From positions 1-64,000 of the forward strand of contig JANQSS010000042.1 of NCBI GenBank assembly GCA_028279185.1: a stretch of DNA of 64,000 bases. Reading direction: 5' to 3'. Positions within the stretch are counted from its first letter, which is position 1. Each line of letters starts with the position of its first letter. Made by a program: the position numbers and the translations under genes. Under the pieces are notes generated by a model. That model was not told where the DNA came from, did no database searches, and saw nothing but the letters and a program-made list of their open reading frames with translations. The DNA is from Saprospiraceae bacterium. Its GTDB lineage: Bacteria > Bacteroidota > Bacteroidia > Chitinophagales > Saprospiraceae. Positions 25,847-35,974 of this stretch are shown one piece after another.

Positions 25847-26891
25847 TACGATTTAAGTCGATCCATAAGTACACGGCGTGTTTGTTTTTAACGCGTTCGA
25901 TATTCAGGTTGTGGCAGTCTGGAAAATACAGCGTCAATCGTTGTTTTGCATTTTGCACGCCCGTTCCTTTTCCAATTGCAGATGACTCTGTGTTGTATGG
26001 ATTGATACAGTCGAAACGCAATTGTCCCTCATGACAACTGATTTGAATATCTACCTTAAGCACTTCATCCATTGCTGCCTCACCATGCTTAAATGCATTT
26101 TCAACGAATGTTAGAAGCAAAAGGGGGGGTATTTGTCGTACCGAATGATCAACGCTAATGTCGAGCTGAACGCGTAAATTTTGCCCAAACCGCAACTCCT
26201 CCAAGTCGACATAGTTTTTGATAATGTCAATTTCTTTATTCAGTGTAATGAGGTGCTGATCTGTTTCATAAAGTACAAAACGGAGAAGTTTTGATAGTCG
26301 CGCAATGGCCGGAGCTGTTTTATCAGACTGTTTTCGAGCTAACGCATAAATACTGTTGAGGGTATTAAATAAAAAGTGTGGGTTGGTCTGGGCTTTTAAA
26401 AATCGAATTTCATTGGCTAAGTTCATTTTTTCGAGCTCATGAATTTTTCGCCGTTGATGTATGTTCATCATGGCAAAGTCAACCGGAATTAAAAATGCCA
26501 AAGGCGTCATTAGTTTAAAAAATGAAAAAGAGGACAATTGAATGTCCAGAGGATTAAATCCCGGAAAAGTATCAAATACAATGGGCCATGCGATGAAGTT
26601 TATAACAAATCGATATATCAGCAACCATATAAACAAAAAAATGAGCGTCAATGCAACTTTAGAAATTAATGGATATTTCGGTCGTCGGAGGTAAGGCAAA
26701 ATATAGAGTAAAAACACATATGCGCCAATAATTTTTGGAATATTAATAATTAGATTGTAATACAGCGCTTGATTGATGTCCTGGATTCCCCAGAATGCAC
26801 CTTTCCAATACAACAGGGTTTCAATAATGAAAATAGATGCCCATATGAAACAATGAATAATAATTTTATATGTAGATGATGGGTTAGTCAC
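25824..26891 (-). CDS. LytS-type sensor histidine kinase (His_kinase family)
   Basis: A 355-aa protein with about four membrane helices in the first ~150 residues. A His_kinase domain follows with the phospho-acceptor block NPHFLFNTLNSIYAL (His near 183), then an HATPase with VENAFKHGE and a GKGTGVQNAKQRL glycine box. It phosphorylates the overlapping LytTR regulator downstream. No extracellular sensing domain is seen, so the signal is probably read in the membrane. Confidence 0.92.
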   Translation of the reverse strand: MTNPSSTYKIIIHCFIWASIFIIETLLYWKGAFWGIQDINQALYYNLIINIPKIIGAYVFLLYILPYLRRPKYPLISKVALTLIFLFIWLLIYRFVINFIAWPIVFDTFPGFNPLDIQLSSFSFFKLMTPLAFLIPVDFAMMNIHQRRKIHELEKMNLANEIRFLKAQTNPHFLFNTLNSIYALARKQSDKTAPAIARLSKLLRFVLYETDQHLITLNKEIDIIKNYVDLEELRFGQNLRVQLDISVDHSVRQIPPLLLLTFVENAFKHGEAAMDEVLKVDIQISCHEGQLRFDCINPYNTESSAIGKGTGVQNAKQRLTLYFPDCHNLNIERVKNKHAVYLWIDLNRNAELDNN

Positions 26892-27096
26892 ACTTGTACT
26901 AAAGTTTTATAAACGCTTGAGCAATGTAAATATTAAAACTGGCAGTACGTCATTTTATAGTCGTCGTTTGTCAACGATGTCACCTTTGATCCATTGCGCT
27001 GCTCAATACAAAGAGGTGTAAGAAACACGCAATGAAGAAGCCGAAAACCCGAGGAATAGATTTACATTTGACCAACATTTAAGGATCGCAACTGAC

Positions 27097-28890
27097 ATGT
27101 CTAATTTTATTGTTTCAGCTCGAAAGTATAGACCCGTACGATTTGAAGAAGTCGTAGGACAACGGCATGTTACGGATACGTTGAAACGAGCCATCATTTC
27201 TGATAAAATTGCACACGCTTTTCTGTTTTGTGGGCCTCGTGGTGTTGGTAAGACATCATGTGCACGTATACTAGCTAAAGCACTGAATTGTAAAAACCCG
27301 TCTGAAGACAAAGAACCATGCAATGCATGTGATTCATGTGAGGCTTTCAATGACAATGCTTCATTCAACATTATTGAACTCGACGCGGCATCCCACAATT
27401 CGGTTGAACACATGCGCAAGTTGGTGGAGCAAGTAAATATTCAACCTACAGCAGGTGCCTATAAAGTATTCATCATCGATGAGGTGCACATGTTGAGTAC
27501 GTCCGCCTTTAATGCGTTCTTGAAGACTCTTGAAGAACCGCCGCCATATGCGGTTTTTATACTCGCTACAACAGAGAAGCATAAAATCCTTCCGACAATT
27601 CTTTCCAGGTGTCAGATTTATGACTTCAAACGTATCGACGTAAATGATGTAGTAAAACATCTACGCCATATTTGCCAGCAAGAGGGCGTTCGGGCTGAAG
27701 ATGAGGCGCTCTATGTCATTGGGCAGAAAGCAGATGGGGCTTTACGAGACGCCTTATCCTTATTTGACCGGTTAAGTAATCAATCGGATGGCACGATGAC
27801 CTACCAACAGGTTATAGATAGCCTGGGAATGGTGGACTACGAGACGTACTTTGGACTTTTTGATAATGTTTTATCTGAAGATCCCGCAAGTCTGCTCATG
27901 ACGCTAAACAGTTTGGTGGGTAGAGGATTTGAAGCGGAGCAGGTAATCAAAGGACTCGCTTCTCATATGCGTGACTTACTCTTTTTTAAATTTGAGAAGC
28001 TATCTCCCCTTATTACCTTACCCGATCAGTTGCTTATTCGGTATCGCGAACAAGCAAAACTAGCTTCTGAAGCCCTGCTCGTCAACAGCCTCGACACCAT
28101 AACGGATGCGCTATATCGCGCACAGCTTTCTCCTGATAAAAAGGTTCTGTTCGAAATTACCCTGACGAAAATAGCCTACTATAATCGCCTCGTATCGGGG
28201 CAAACAGCCGACATAATCGCAAAGGAAGTACCCGATAAAAAAAAAGCTAATACGATAGCTGAGCCTTTTTCAAGTCAAGTTGAAAAACTACCGGAGTCGT
28301 TGCCGACCGTTCAGAAAGCGCCCGACATATCCATACCCGTTGATGAGCATACGACGGACAAACCCTCTACGGAAAAAATTGAAGAACCGGTATCCGTTGA
28401 AGTCGTTCAACAAGATGGCGAAAAAGAGTCAAAGCCCGTAAAAAAGAGACAAACGTCAATTATGAGCAGCCTTCAGGATATTGCCAAAGAGATTGACAAG
28501 GAAAAAAAGAACAAGAAAAAAGCGCGCGAATTAAATGCGCAGGAATTAGCAGAGGTTTGGGAATTATTTATTGTCCAAACAGACTCATCATATATGCGCC
28601 AACTATTGGCAAATACAAAAGTGGTATTGGAAAAAGAGCGCATCGATATTGTAGTGGATCATAAACGAGTTCAGGAAGCTATTACAAAAGAATTTAATTG
28701 TATTATTTACTTACGAGAGGCGTTTGGACAACCTGAACTTGATGTGCATGTGCATGTTGAAGAATCAAACGAAAGTAAAACAGTCGAAAAGCGACTGATT
28801 ACGAACAAGGAAAAATTTGAATATTTAGTTGAAAAAAATCCGAATATACTGGAAATGACAAGACGATTTAATTTAAAGTTTGACAATTGA
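27097..28890 (+). CDS. dnaX: DNA polymerase III subunit gamma/tau
   Basis: A 597-aa clamp-loader subunit. The AAA+ ATPase has Walker A GPRGVGKTS (46-54), four zinc cysteines (65, 75, 78, 81), Walker B IIDEVH (126-131) and a sensor SRC motif (LSRCQIYDF). After about residue 360 a low-complexity, Lys/Glu-rich linker leads to a tau-like C-terminal domain (ELNAQELAEVWELF). It uses ATP to load the beta clamp, encoded by dnaN in this window. It precedes pyrD in the same direction. Confidence 0.96.
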   Translation: MSNFIVSARKYRPVRFEEVVGQRHVTDTLKRAIISDKIAHAFLFCGPRGVGKTSCARILAKALNCKNPSEDKEPCNACDSCEAFNDNASFNIIELDAASHNSVEHMRKLVEQVNIQPTAGAYKVFIIDEVHMLSTSAFNAFLKTLEEPPPYAVFILATTEKHKILPTILSRCQIYDFKRIDVNDVVKHLRHICQQEGVRAEDEALYVIGQKADGALRDALSLFDRLSNQSDGTMTYQQVIDSLGMVDYETYFGLFDNVLSEDPASLLMTLNSLVGRGFEAEQVIKGLASHMRDLLFFKFEKLSPLITLPDQLLIRYREQAKLASEALLVNSLDTITDALYRAQLSPDKKVLFEITLTKIAYYNRLVSGQTADIIAKEVPDKKKANTIAEPFSSQVEKLPESLPTVQKAPDISIPVDEHTTDKPSTEKIEEPVSVEVVQQDGEKESKPVKKRQTSIMSSLQDIAKEIDKEKKNKKKARELNAQELAEVWELFIVQTDSSYMRQLLANTKVVLEKERIDIVVDHKRVQEAITKEFNCIIYLREAFGQPELDVHVHVEESNESKTVEKRLITNKEKFEYLVEKNPNILEMTRRFNLKFDN

Positions 28891-28935
28891 TATTTATGAG
28901 ACAAAAATGATTGGCCATTTACTATTCATCCGAGC

Positions 28936-29961
28936 ATGTTCTACCAATTTTTTTTAAAACCTATTCTATTTGTAATTCCGGCTGAACGAGCGCACTACAT
29001 TGCGATGCGCTTGTTTTCGTTTGTAACATCTATTCCTGGTCTTCGTACTATTATTAGGTACACATTTAACTCCGAATCAAAAACCACCGTAGAAGTAGCC
29101 GGAATGCGATTCAAAAATCGCGTTGGTCTGGCAGCAGGTTTCGATAAAAATGGTGTATTCTTGAATGCCTTGTCACGCCTTCCTTTTGGACATATTGAAG
29201 TGGGGACGATAACGCCTCGAGCACAGTCTGGTAATCCACAGCCTCGATTGTTCCGGTTGCCTGCCGATGATGCCCTGATCAATCGTATGGGGTTCAACAA
29301 TGATGGTGTGCAGTCGCTAGTCAATCAATTGAGAAAATTTAAAAATCGCAACGACGTAATTATAGGCGGGAATATTGGGAAGAATAAAGATACAGCGTTG
29401 GATCGGGCAGCAGATGACTATGTTTATTGTTTTGAAATGCTTTTTGACTATGTCGATTATTTCACTGTCAATGTAAGTTCGCCCAATACTCCGGGCTTAC
29501 GCTCTCTTCAAGAACGCGAACCTTTGGAATTTTTATTGGGAACACTTGATTTGGCCAATGGCATGAAGGACAGGCGAAAACCAATTTTTCTAAAAATTGC
29601 CCCGGACTTATCCTTTGAGCAAATTGATGAAATAATCGACATATGCAAATCTACTAATGTGGATGGAATAATTGCGAGTAACACAACAATTGACAGAAGT
29701 AACCTCAATACGTCATTGGCTAAAGTGGAAGAGATAGGAAAAGGCGGACTCAGTGGAAAGCCGCTATCAGATCGATCCACCTCCATTGTCTCACACATTC
29801 GGAATCAAATGCCGCCACCATTTGTAATAGTGGGTGTTGGAGGAATTTCTAGTGCCCAGGATGCTCAACTAAAGATAGATGCAGGAGCAGATTTGGTACA
29901 AATTTATACGGGCTTCATTTATGCCGGCCCTGGCCTGGTTGGACGCATAGCAGCATTATAA
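28936..29961 (+). CDS. pyrD: Dihydroorotate dehydrogenase (quinone), class 2
   Basis: A 341-aa flavoprotein. It has the N-terminal membrane-associated helix typical of class 2 enzymes, the FMN-binding blocks GLAAGFDKNG and MGFNNDG, the NVSSPNTPGLR block carrying the catalytic Ser, and the C-terminal VGVGGISSAQDA and QIYTGFIY phosphate-binding region. It oxidises dihydroorotate to orotate with quinone in pyrimidine synthesis. It starts 46 nt after dnaX. Confidence 0.95.
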   Translation: MFYQFFLKPILFVIPAERAHYIAMRLFSFVTSIPGLRTIIRYTFNSESKTTVEVAGMRFKNRVGLAAGFDKNGVFLNALSRLPFGHIEVGTITPRAQSGNPQPRLFRLPADDALINRMGFNNDGVQSLVNQLRKFKNRNDVIIGGNIGKNKDTALDRAADDYVYCFEMLFDYVDYFTVNVSSPNTPGLRSLQEREPLEFLLGTLDLANGMKDRRKPIFLKIAPDLSFEQIDEIIDICKSTNVDGIIASNTTIDRSNLNTSLAKVEEIGKGGLSGKPLSDRSTSIVSHIRNQMPPPFVIVGVGGISSAQDAQLKIDAGADLVQIYTGFIYAGPGLVGRIAAL

Positions 29962-29992
29962 GCTTCTAAAATTCTGACTAAAAAAACAAGTA

Positions 29993-30991
29993 TTAACAGA
30001 AAGAGAAAGGCGTGACTCCTTTACCATGGGTTTGAAGCATTTGAACGGCTTCTTCCCATTCAATAGGGTTGGCTATGGCTATGATTACCTGCGGTGAAAT
30101 AATGGAAGAAAAAACATCCTGATATTCCAATTTAATTCCGTAAATATTATGTCCAATTTTATTTACATTGTTCGTTATCCAGCGAAAAGGAATATTGCGT
30201 TGCGTAAATAACTTGGCAATACCTTTTCCTTTTTTTCCAGCACCCCAAAGAATTAAAGGCCGCTCGGCGTTATAATCAAGGTGTAAAAAATAAGAGACCT
30301 TTAAAAACAAGAATCTATTGTCCGTATAATTCGGATCAATACGTGAAGAGCGCTGGGCATGATCTCGCCAATAATGAACGACCTCATTAACTCCGGCTAT
30401 TTTTATTTTATGTGCGTATAGTCGAAAGCACAAATCATAGTCTTCTGGGTACGTATTTGAATCAAACCCACCGACTTTTTCAAAGTCTATTTTATACATC
30501 ATCCAACTCGGCGACGGAATGACACACTCCTTATATATATCCGCGTAGTTATTTTCAGAAAGGGTCAATTTATTTAACCAGGCTTCATACTTTTTATACC
30601 CTTCACCTAATGGACTTTCGGAAAAATATTTGACTTGGCCTACAGCAATATGGCCTGGTCCACGAGTTTTTAATACATTGATAAATTGCTCGAGTTTATT
30701 CGGAGACATAATATCGTCCGCATCCATCCGAGTAATATATTGACCTTGCGCATGTTTGTAGGCTAGTTGCAATGCAGGAATGATTCCATGTCCTTTATTT
30801 GAAAAAACATGAATACGTGGATCCAAAATGGAGACTTGCGACAGCGTATGCAAGCTACTGTCTTCGGAATGATCGTTAACAGCAATCAATTCCCAGGAAT
30901 CAATTGATTGATCGCGAATGGAGTTAAGACATGCTGGTAAAAAGGGCATCGCATTACGCACCGGCATGACTATGGATACCATGGGTTTCAT
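29993..30991 (-). CDS. Glycosyltransferase family 2
   Basis: A 332-aa protein. It starts MVSIVMPVRNAMPFLPACLNSI, and the nucleotide-sugar site MDADDIMSPNKLE is near residue 92 (DxD-like). A second conserved block GGFDSNTYPEDYDLCFR lies near residue 190. The ATG at 30991 is preferred to an in-frame TTG 15 nt upstream. A C-terminal ~80-residue Rossmann-like part (ILWGAGKKGKGIAKLF) is an added domain that may bind NAD or a nucleotide. It ends convergent to pyrD and probably follows the M1 peptidase gene in one transcript (18 nt apart). Confidence 0.85.
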   Translation of the reverse strand: MKPMVSIVMPVRNAMPFLPACLNSIRDQSIDSWELIAVNDHSEDSSLHTLSQVSILDPRIHVFSNKGHGIIPALQLAYKHAQGQYITRMDADDIMSPNKLEQFINVLKTRGPGHIAVGQVKYFSESPLGEGYKKYEAWLNKLTLSENNYADIYKECVIPSPSWMMYKIDFEKVGGFDSNTYPEDYDLCFRLYAHKIKIAGVNEVVHYWRDHAQRSSRIDPNYTDNRFLFLKVSYFLHLDYNAERPLILWGAGKKGKGIAKLFTQRNIPFRWITNNVNKIGHNIYGIKLEYQDVFSSIISPQVIIAIANPIEWEEAVQMLQTHGKGVTPFSFC

Positions 30992-31009
30992 CGGATAAAC
31001 CCTCAAGTA

Positions 31010-33535
31010 TTAACTACCTTGAAAGAGCATAGCCGCTTTCATTCCTATTTGTTGAATCAGACCTTGAATTTTTGTTTTGTCTTCCTCACCATAGCTATCG
31101 ACGGGAAGAAATTGAGCTAAGGGTTGTAGAGCCGTGAGAATGGCATATTTTTTATAAATACCCGTTTCCTCGGAGCTGATTTGCGCATTCCATTTCTCAA
31201 GTTGCAGAGCTACCGCAGCTGCGTCTTCGTTGACGAGGTAACCGGCCCATGAAATATAAAATGGAAACGCTGAGTCAAAGCTCATGCGATCCGCACTTCT
31301 TTCGAAAAAATCACTTTTGCCCTTCAACTCTTGATCGACATATATATCGCCAACTGCTTGTAGCAAAGATTGACTTGTACTTGTATTATGCTCGTCGGCC
31401 CATTTGAGTGCCCTTTCTTTATCATTTTCCATAAGGTACATCGCAGCTGCGGCTCGAACGCGATTACTCTTGTCGTTTAACGCTTTAACCAGTAAAGCTT
31501 CCGGCATAGTTTCAAGTTGGTCAACGGCCGCAACTCTAACGTTGGCGTTTGGATCTTTTTCAGCAATTTCTGCTAAACGATTAGCAATTTCTGGAATATT
31601 AGATGCGCTTTGAATCGTCCGCAATCGAACAGCGTAAAAAGAATCGTCGATTGCTTTTTTAGCAAGAAACGCTCGGTCCTCATGTTTTTCATCATCTAAT
31701 AATTCAAGCGCGGCTAATTTATTCCATACAGAAGATGCCTTTTCGTAAGCCAATAAAGATGGCTTTTGCTCATATTGCCGCTCGAATAATTGTATATTCT
31801 TAGGGTCTAAAACAACCAATGCAGCTTTATCTTTTAGTTCAAAGTTGAATGTGTTTTCCTTTTTATCCAGAATAATTTTACGTTTAATTTTTCCTCCAGA
31901 AACGGGATAAATTTCTATTTCTGTAGGAATTCTAAAAATAGGCCAATCTTTATTTTGAATTTGCCGAACATTTACTGTTAAATATCCTGTTTCGGGATTG
32001 TAGGTGTGATCCATTTCGATAACGGGGTGACCAGGTTCCAGAAACCATTGATTGAAGAACCAATTTAAATCCAATCCTGTTACTTCTTCGAACGATAAAC
32101 GTAAATCGTGGACTTCAGCAGCTTCGAAATCTTTTTCATTCAAATAGTGATTCAATGCGGTAAAAAATGCTTCATCACCAACAATTTCGCGCAACATATG
32201 AAGCACTAGCCCACCCTTATTGTAGCTATGGGCGTCGAACATATCCTCCTTGTTGTCGTAATGAAAATCGATGAGCGGGTGCGCGTATTGCGCCGCGGAG
32301 GCCAGGTAACCCTGTGTCTCGTTAAATCGATGCAATTCCCCCTCATCTCGACCGTATTTATAGGCTAACCATAAATATTCACTGTAATTTGCAAAACCTT
32401 CATTTAATGTTAAGTTTGACCAACTCTCACATGTGACGAGGTCGCCAAACCAATGGTGGAATAATTCATGAGCAACAATTTTATCGTTTCCATTGTCAAT
32501 AAGGTCACCCATCGGACGTTGTAAAAACTGACCGTATAGTGATGCCGTTGTATTTTCCATCGCGCCAGAGATATAGTCACGCGCGATCACTTGACTATAT
32601 TTATCCCACGGGTATTTATAATCTAAAATATTAGAAAAATAGGATAACATCTCAGGTGTATAATTAAATATAGCCTTTGCGTCAGGGGCATAGTCATGCT
32701 CAACCATGTATTCTAAGGGAATATCTTCCCATTGATCCGTAGCACGATGAAAATCGCCAATGGCCAGCATGAATAAATAAGGCGCATGTGGCTTTGTCAT
32801 TTCCCATGTATCTGTTCGTGTACCATCATCATGCTTTTTCGAATTAGTCAACAGACCGTTGGACAATGTTTCGTATTCATCTTTTACGCGCACACGGATT
32901 TTTTGCGTACATCGTTCATTGGGTTTGTCTATGGTTGGAAACCACTTTGAACTACTTTCCGTTTCACCTTGTGTCCAAATTTGTGTTGGTTTATACGGGT
33001 CGCTCTCATCAGCATCAATAAAATACAAGCCTCGATCGGACATAATTGCGGCGCTCCCTCCCGCTTTACCTTTGTAAGGGTGTGCAGTATAATTGATATA
33101 GACATCAAAATTTTCTCCACGCTCAATAGAGTTTTCAAATTCGATATAAAGCTTTTTGTCGTCGTAGGTAAATTTTAGGGGACGTCCTTTCATGGTGACT
33201 TCTTTTATTGAGAAGTTTTTTGCGTCTAACGACATATTATCGATGGGATAAAATGTAGGTGTACATGTTAGTTTAGCCTTCCCATTTACTTCTTTGTCGG
33301 CGTAGTTAAATGTCAGGCTCAAATCTGTATGAATAAGGTCGACAGGCCGATCTGCTGTTGCGCGATATGGCTTTGGTGCTGCCTCCTCGGGTTCTGGCTT
33401 TATGTATACAGTGTCCGTGATGCGAATTTCGGTAGGTTCGACAACCGCTACTTTTTGTGTATTGCATTGTGTAAACAGCAACAGGACTGTTAGTAAGGAA
33501 AGACAATTTGTCGCGATAATTGAAAGTCTAGACAT
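31010..33535 (-). CDS. M1 family aminopeptidase with C-terminal HEAT repeats
   Basis: An 841-aa protein with a hydrophobic N-terminus and a possible lipoprotein site (FTQC, Cys24). The M1 core has the exopeptidase motif GAMEN (324-328), the zinc site HELFHHWFGD (H356, E357, H360) with the third ligand in NEGFANYSEY (E379). From about residue 590 a HEAT-like repeat domain follows (for example DDSFYAVRLRTIQSASNIPE, DPNANVRVAAVDQLETMPE and DKSNRVRAAAAMYLMENDKE). It removes N-terminal residues from peptides, probably in the periplasm or at the outer membrane. Confidence 0.93.
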   Translation of the reverse strand: MSRLSIIATNCLSLLTVLLLFTQCNTQKVAVVEPTEIRITDTVYIKPEPEEAAPKPYRATADRPVDLIHTDLSLTFNYADKEVNGKAKLTCTPTFYPIDNMSLDAKNFSIKEVTMKGRPLKFTYDDKKLYIEFENSIERGENFDVYINYTAHPYKGKAGGSAAIMSDRGLYFIDADESDPYKPTQIWTQGETESSSKWFPTIDKPNERCTQKIRVRVKDEYETLSNGLLTNSKKHDDGTRTDTWEMTKPHAPYLFMLAIGDFHRATDQWEDIPLEYMVEHDYAPDAKAIFNYTPEMLSYFSNILDYKYPWDKYSQVIARDYISGAMENTTASLYGQFLQRPMGDLIDNGNDKIVAHELFHHWFGDLVTCESWSNLTLNEGFANYSEYLWLAYKYGRDEGELHRFNETQGYLASAAQYAHPLIDFHYDNKEDMFDAHSYNKGGLVLHMLREIVGDEAFFTALNHYLNEKDFEAAEVHDLRLSFEEVTGLDLNWFFNQWFLEPGHPVIEMDHTYNPETGYLTVNVRQIQNKDWPIFRIPTEIEIYPVSGGKIKRKIILDKKENTFNFELKDKAALVVLDPKNIQLFERQYEQKPSLLAYEKASSVWNKLAALELLDDEKHEDRAFLAKKAIDDSFYAVRLRTIQSASNIPEIANRLAEIAEKDPNANVRVAAVDQLETMPEALLVKALNDKSNRVRAAAAMYLMENDKERALKWADEHNTSTSQSLLQAVGDIYVDQELKGKSDFFERSADRMSFDSAFPFYISWAGYLVNEDAAAVALQLEKWNAQISSEETGIYKKYAILTALQPLAQFLPVDSYGEEDKTKIQGLIQQIGMKAAMLFQGS

Positions 33536-33762
33536 GATATTGTAACTTTTGCTGATAGATATAACGTGTTTGGGGTTGCAATCTTACGGGATTTTCTTAG
33601 AATGGAATTCAGATTTCGACGAATTCAATGGGCAACCGACTTTTTGACTAGTATGGGCGTGATACGTTTTGCTCGGAATATTGTACGGAAAGGGTATAGA
33701 ATCGGTAATCTTTTGGGAAACAGGCTATTACTTCGGTTGTTGCTTATGATGAATGTGTAACA

Positions 33763-34269
33763 TCAGCGCAGAATAGAATATTGATGAACGAGCTCCTCAT
33801 CTTCGACAAACGACTTTTCAAAAGTCATGCCCAGTTTCCTTAAAACATTGATCGAGCGATTATTTTCAGGCAAGACAAAGCCGACTATTTTCGTCAGTTC
33901 CAGGTTTTTGAATCCATATTCCATGCAGGCACGTGCTGACTCAGTTGCATAGCCTTTTCCCCAATAGGCTTGCATGAATCGAAAGCCGATATCAACCAAA
34001 TCGAAATCGTCCAAATATTTTAATCCACAAAATCCGATAAAAGATGGCCCATTTTTTACTTCTACCGCCAATCTACCATATCCATATTTTTTGTAATCAC
34101 CCATCACATCCTCTATGATTCGTCGACCTGTTTCTGCTCGACTTACTATTCCACCATCGCCCGTATATCGACTAACTTCTGAATCTAAATTCATTTCATA
34201 AGCGGAGTCAATATCCCGCTCTGAAAATGGCCGAAGAATGAGTCGATTTGTATATAAAATTTCTACCAT
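33763..34269 (-). CDS. RimJ/RimL-type GNAT acetyltransferase
   Basis: A 168-aa protein. It starts with the family's TNRLILRPFSERDID, and its acetyl-CoA site is in AYWGKGYATESARACMEYGF (RGxGxA-type, here GKGYAT). The C-terminal NNRSINVLRKLGMTFEKSF block is typical of the RimJ/RimL branch, which acetylates ribosomal proteins or small molecules. Target unknown. Confidence 0.85.
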   Translation of the reverse strand: MVEILYTNRLILRPFSERDIDSAYEMNLDSEVSRYTGDGGIVSRAETGRRIIEDVMGDYKKYGYGRLAVEVKNGPSFIGFCGLKYLDDFDLVDIGFRFMQAYWGKGYATESARACMEYGFKNLELTKIVGFVLPENNRSINVLRKLGMTFEKSFVEDEELVHQYSILR

Positions 34270-34457
34270 ATTTCATCCAGGCTGAACGTGATAATTTAAT
34301 TTGTGCCATAGCTAAAAAGCTCAACAAAATTTAAAATGTTGAGAAAAGGAAAATTTTGTTTGCACCCAGGCTAGTAAAATAAAAATTATTACTGTAAACA
34401 ACGACTGCCCACGCGTCAAAAACATGGCCTCCGTTAAACTAACCTCTGTGTTATTAA

Positions 34458-35573
34458 TTAGTAATTCAACATAACCGGCATAACGAGCATGAGCAAGTCC
34501 TGGTTCTCCTCATTGTTCTCTGGTAAGAGAATTCCAGGGCGGTTCGGTTCATCTAATTTAAAAATAACATTTTCGGTTTCACTCGCATTAATCATTTCGA
34601 TCAAAAACTTGGCATTAAATGCGATAAATAAATCTTTACCTTGATACTCACACTCGAGTTGTTCTGTTGCCTCATTACTATAGTCAAGATCCTGAGAGGT
34701 AAGCGTCAGACTATGTTCGGTGATATTAAATACAGTTTGGTTCGTTGTTTTATTCGCAAAAATTGAAAGACGTTTTAGCGATTGCAATAAGTCATTTTTA
34801 CGCACTTTCAAAGTGTTGGGATTTTCTGCCGGAATAACCATATTGTAATCAGGATATTTTCCATCTAGCATTAAGCAAGCCAGCGTCGTCGAACCACATG
34901 TAAACATAGCGTGACTTTTATCAAATTCAAACGCGACTTCCTCTTCGTTTTCAATAATGCTTTTCAATAAAATAAGCGATTTTTTTGGTAAAACGAATGA
35001 TGTGGTCACATCACTTTCCAAACCGGAATATTCGAACTTGACCAACTTATGAGCGTCTGTTGCAACAAATGTAATCTTGGTAAAATCAATTTGAAAAAAC
35101 ACCCCAGTCATCGTCTTTCGCATTTCATCATTACTGACGGCAAAGAGGGTCTTGCTGATTGCTTTTAATAGAATTGAAGATGGTAGACTGATGGCATCCG
35201 CATCGGCTTGTCTCGGTACATCAGGATAGTCTGATGGATCATGACCACTCATTGCATACTTACCGAATGAGGACGTAATGTCGATGTGATAGTTGTCTGT
35301 ATTGATTTCAATAGTTATCGGCTGATTTTGTAGCGCTTTGACCGTATCGAGCAGCATTCGTGCAGGGCATGTGAAGTGTCCGTCATCGTCTGATGATACA
35401 TTGAGACTGGTCGTGATAGTCGTTTCCAAATCAGTCGCAGTAATTGTTAATTCATCACCACTAAGTGTGAATAGGAAATCTTCCAGAATAGGCATGACAG
35501 GATTGGTGCCAACGGGACCGATGACCTTACTCAAATGATAAAATAACTCAGCGCTCGAAACAGAAAATTCCAT
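34458..35573 (-). CDS. dnaN: DNA polymerase III beta subunit (sliding clamp)
   Basis: A 371-aa protein of three clamp domains. It has MEFSVSSAELFYHLSKVIGPVGTN at the N-terminus, FVLPKKSLILLKSI in domain 2, DGKYPDYNMVIP in domain 3 and a C-terminal LVMPVMLNY (family PMRL/PMxL position, here PVML). A frame is open 7 codons further upstream, but the clamp N-terminus MEF at 35573 is chosen. A good TATTTTTG -7 box lies 27 nt upstream. It tethers the polymerase to DNA and is loaded by DnaX. Confidence 0.96.
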   Translation of the reverse strand: MEFSVSSAELFYHLSKVIGPVGTNPVMPILEDFLFTLSGDELTITATDLETTITTSLNVSSDDDGHFTCPARMLLDTVKALQNQPITIEINTDNYHIDITSSFGKYAMSGHDPSDYPDVPRQADADAISLPSSILLKAISKTLFAVSNDEMRKTMTGVFFQIDFTKITFVATDAHKLVKFEYSGLESDVTTSFVLPKKSLILLKSIIENEEEVAFEFDKSHAMFTCGSTTLACLMLDGKYPDYNMVIPAENPNTLKVRKNDLLQSLKRLSIFANKTTNQTVFNITEHSLTLTSQDLDYSNEATEQLECEYQGKDLFIAFNAKFLIEMINASETENVIFKLDEPNRPGILLPENNEENQDLLMLVMPVMLNY

Positions 35574-35599
35574 GGAAAGTCTTCGTTTGGTCAAAAAGA

Positions 35600-35607
35600 C
35601 AAAAATA
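35600..35607 (-). promoter_or_regulatory. dnaN: Bacteroidota -7 box for dnaN (TATTTTTG)
   Basis: Exact match to TAnnTTTG on the minus strand, 27 nt before the chosen dnaN ATG. A clear -33 TTG is not seen. Confidence 0.55.
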
Positions 35608-35944
35608 AGGTAATAGCTTAGAAATCAGACACTTTTCGTACGCGATTATTTTATAGGATCGATCGAATCAGATAGTCGAAAGTGGATGTATAATGACTTG
35701 ATAATCCTACACTTGTGCACGTATGGAATGTGGCATGAACAAAAGTTGAATCGAACCCGGTGCAATCTGAAGGTTGGCTACGGACCGCTTTGACCGCATT
35801 TGCATCAAAATGTCGTGCACACTTCGCGTATCGCTGCCGGTACAAAAAAAGGGTACACTGAATGCGGTCAACCTGATTAATGGGCATTCCATTAATAGAC
35901 TGCCGCAGATGCCAGGCTGAGCCACTCCACCCCAAATCGTTAAT

Positions 35945-35952
35945 TACCTTTA
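35945..35952 (+). promoter_or_regulatory. Possible -7 box for the secreted phosphoesterase (TACCTTTA)
   Basis: Seven of eight bases match TAnnTTTG. Transcription would begin close to 35957, which favours the ATG at 35975 over the one at 35957. Confidence 0.4.
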
Positions 35953-35974
35953 TGGTATGATGGTGCAACGAGAC

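Larger units (their letters stand above)
35574..35974. other. Intergenic region with divergent promoters for dnaN and the phosphoesterase
   Basis: 401 bp. Two -7-like boxes are listed separately, one for each flanking gene. No RNA gene or other feature was found. An open frame on the minus strand here (35651-36031) has no protein-like composition and overlaps the phosphoesterase start. Confidence 0.6.

Noticed and set aside
33566-33760. 64-codon frame between the M1 peptidase and the GNAT gene
   Set aside because: Arg-rich without a clear fold or start signal, and no neighbour support.
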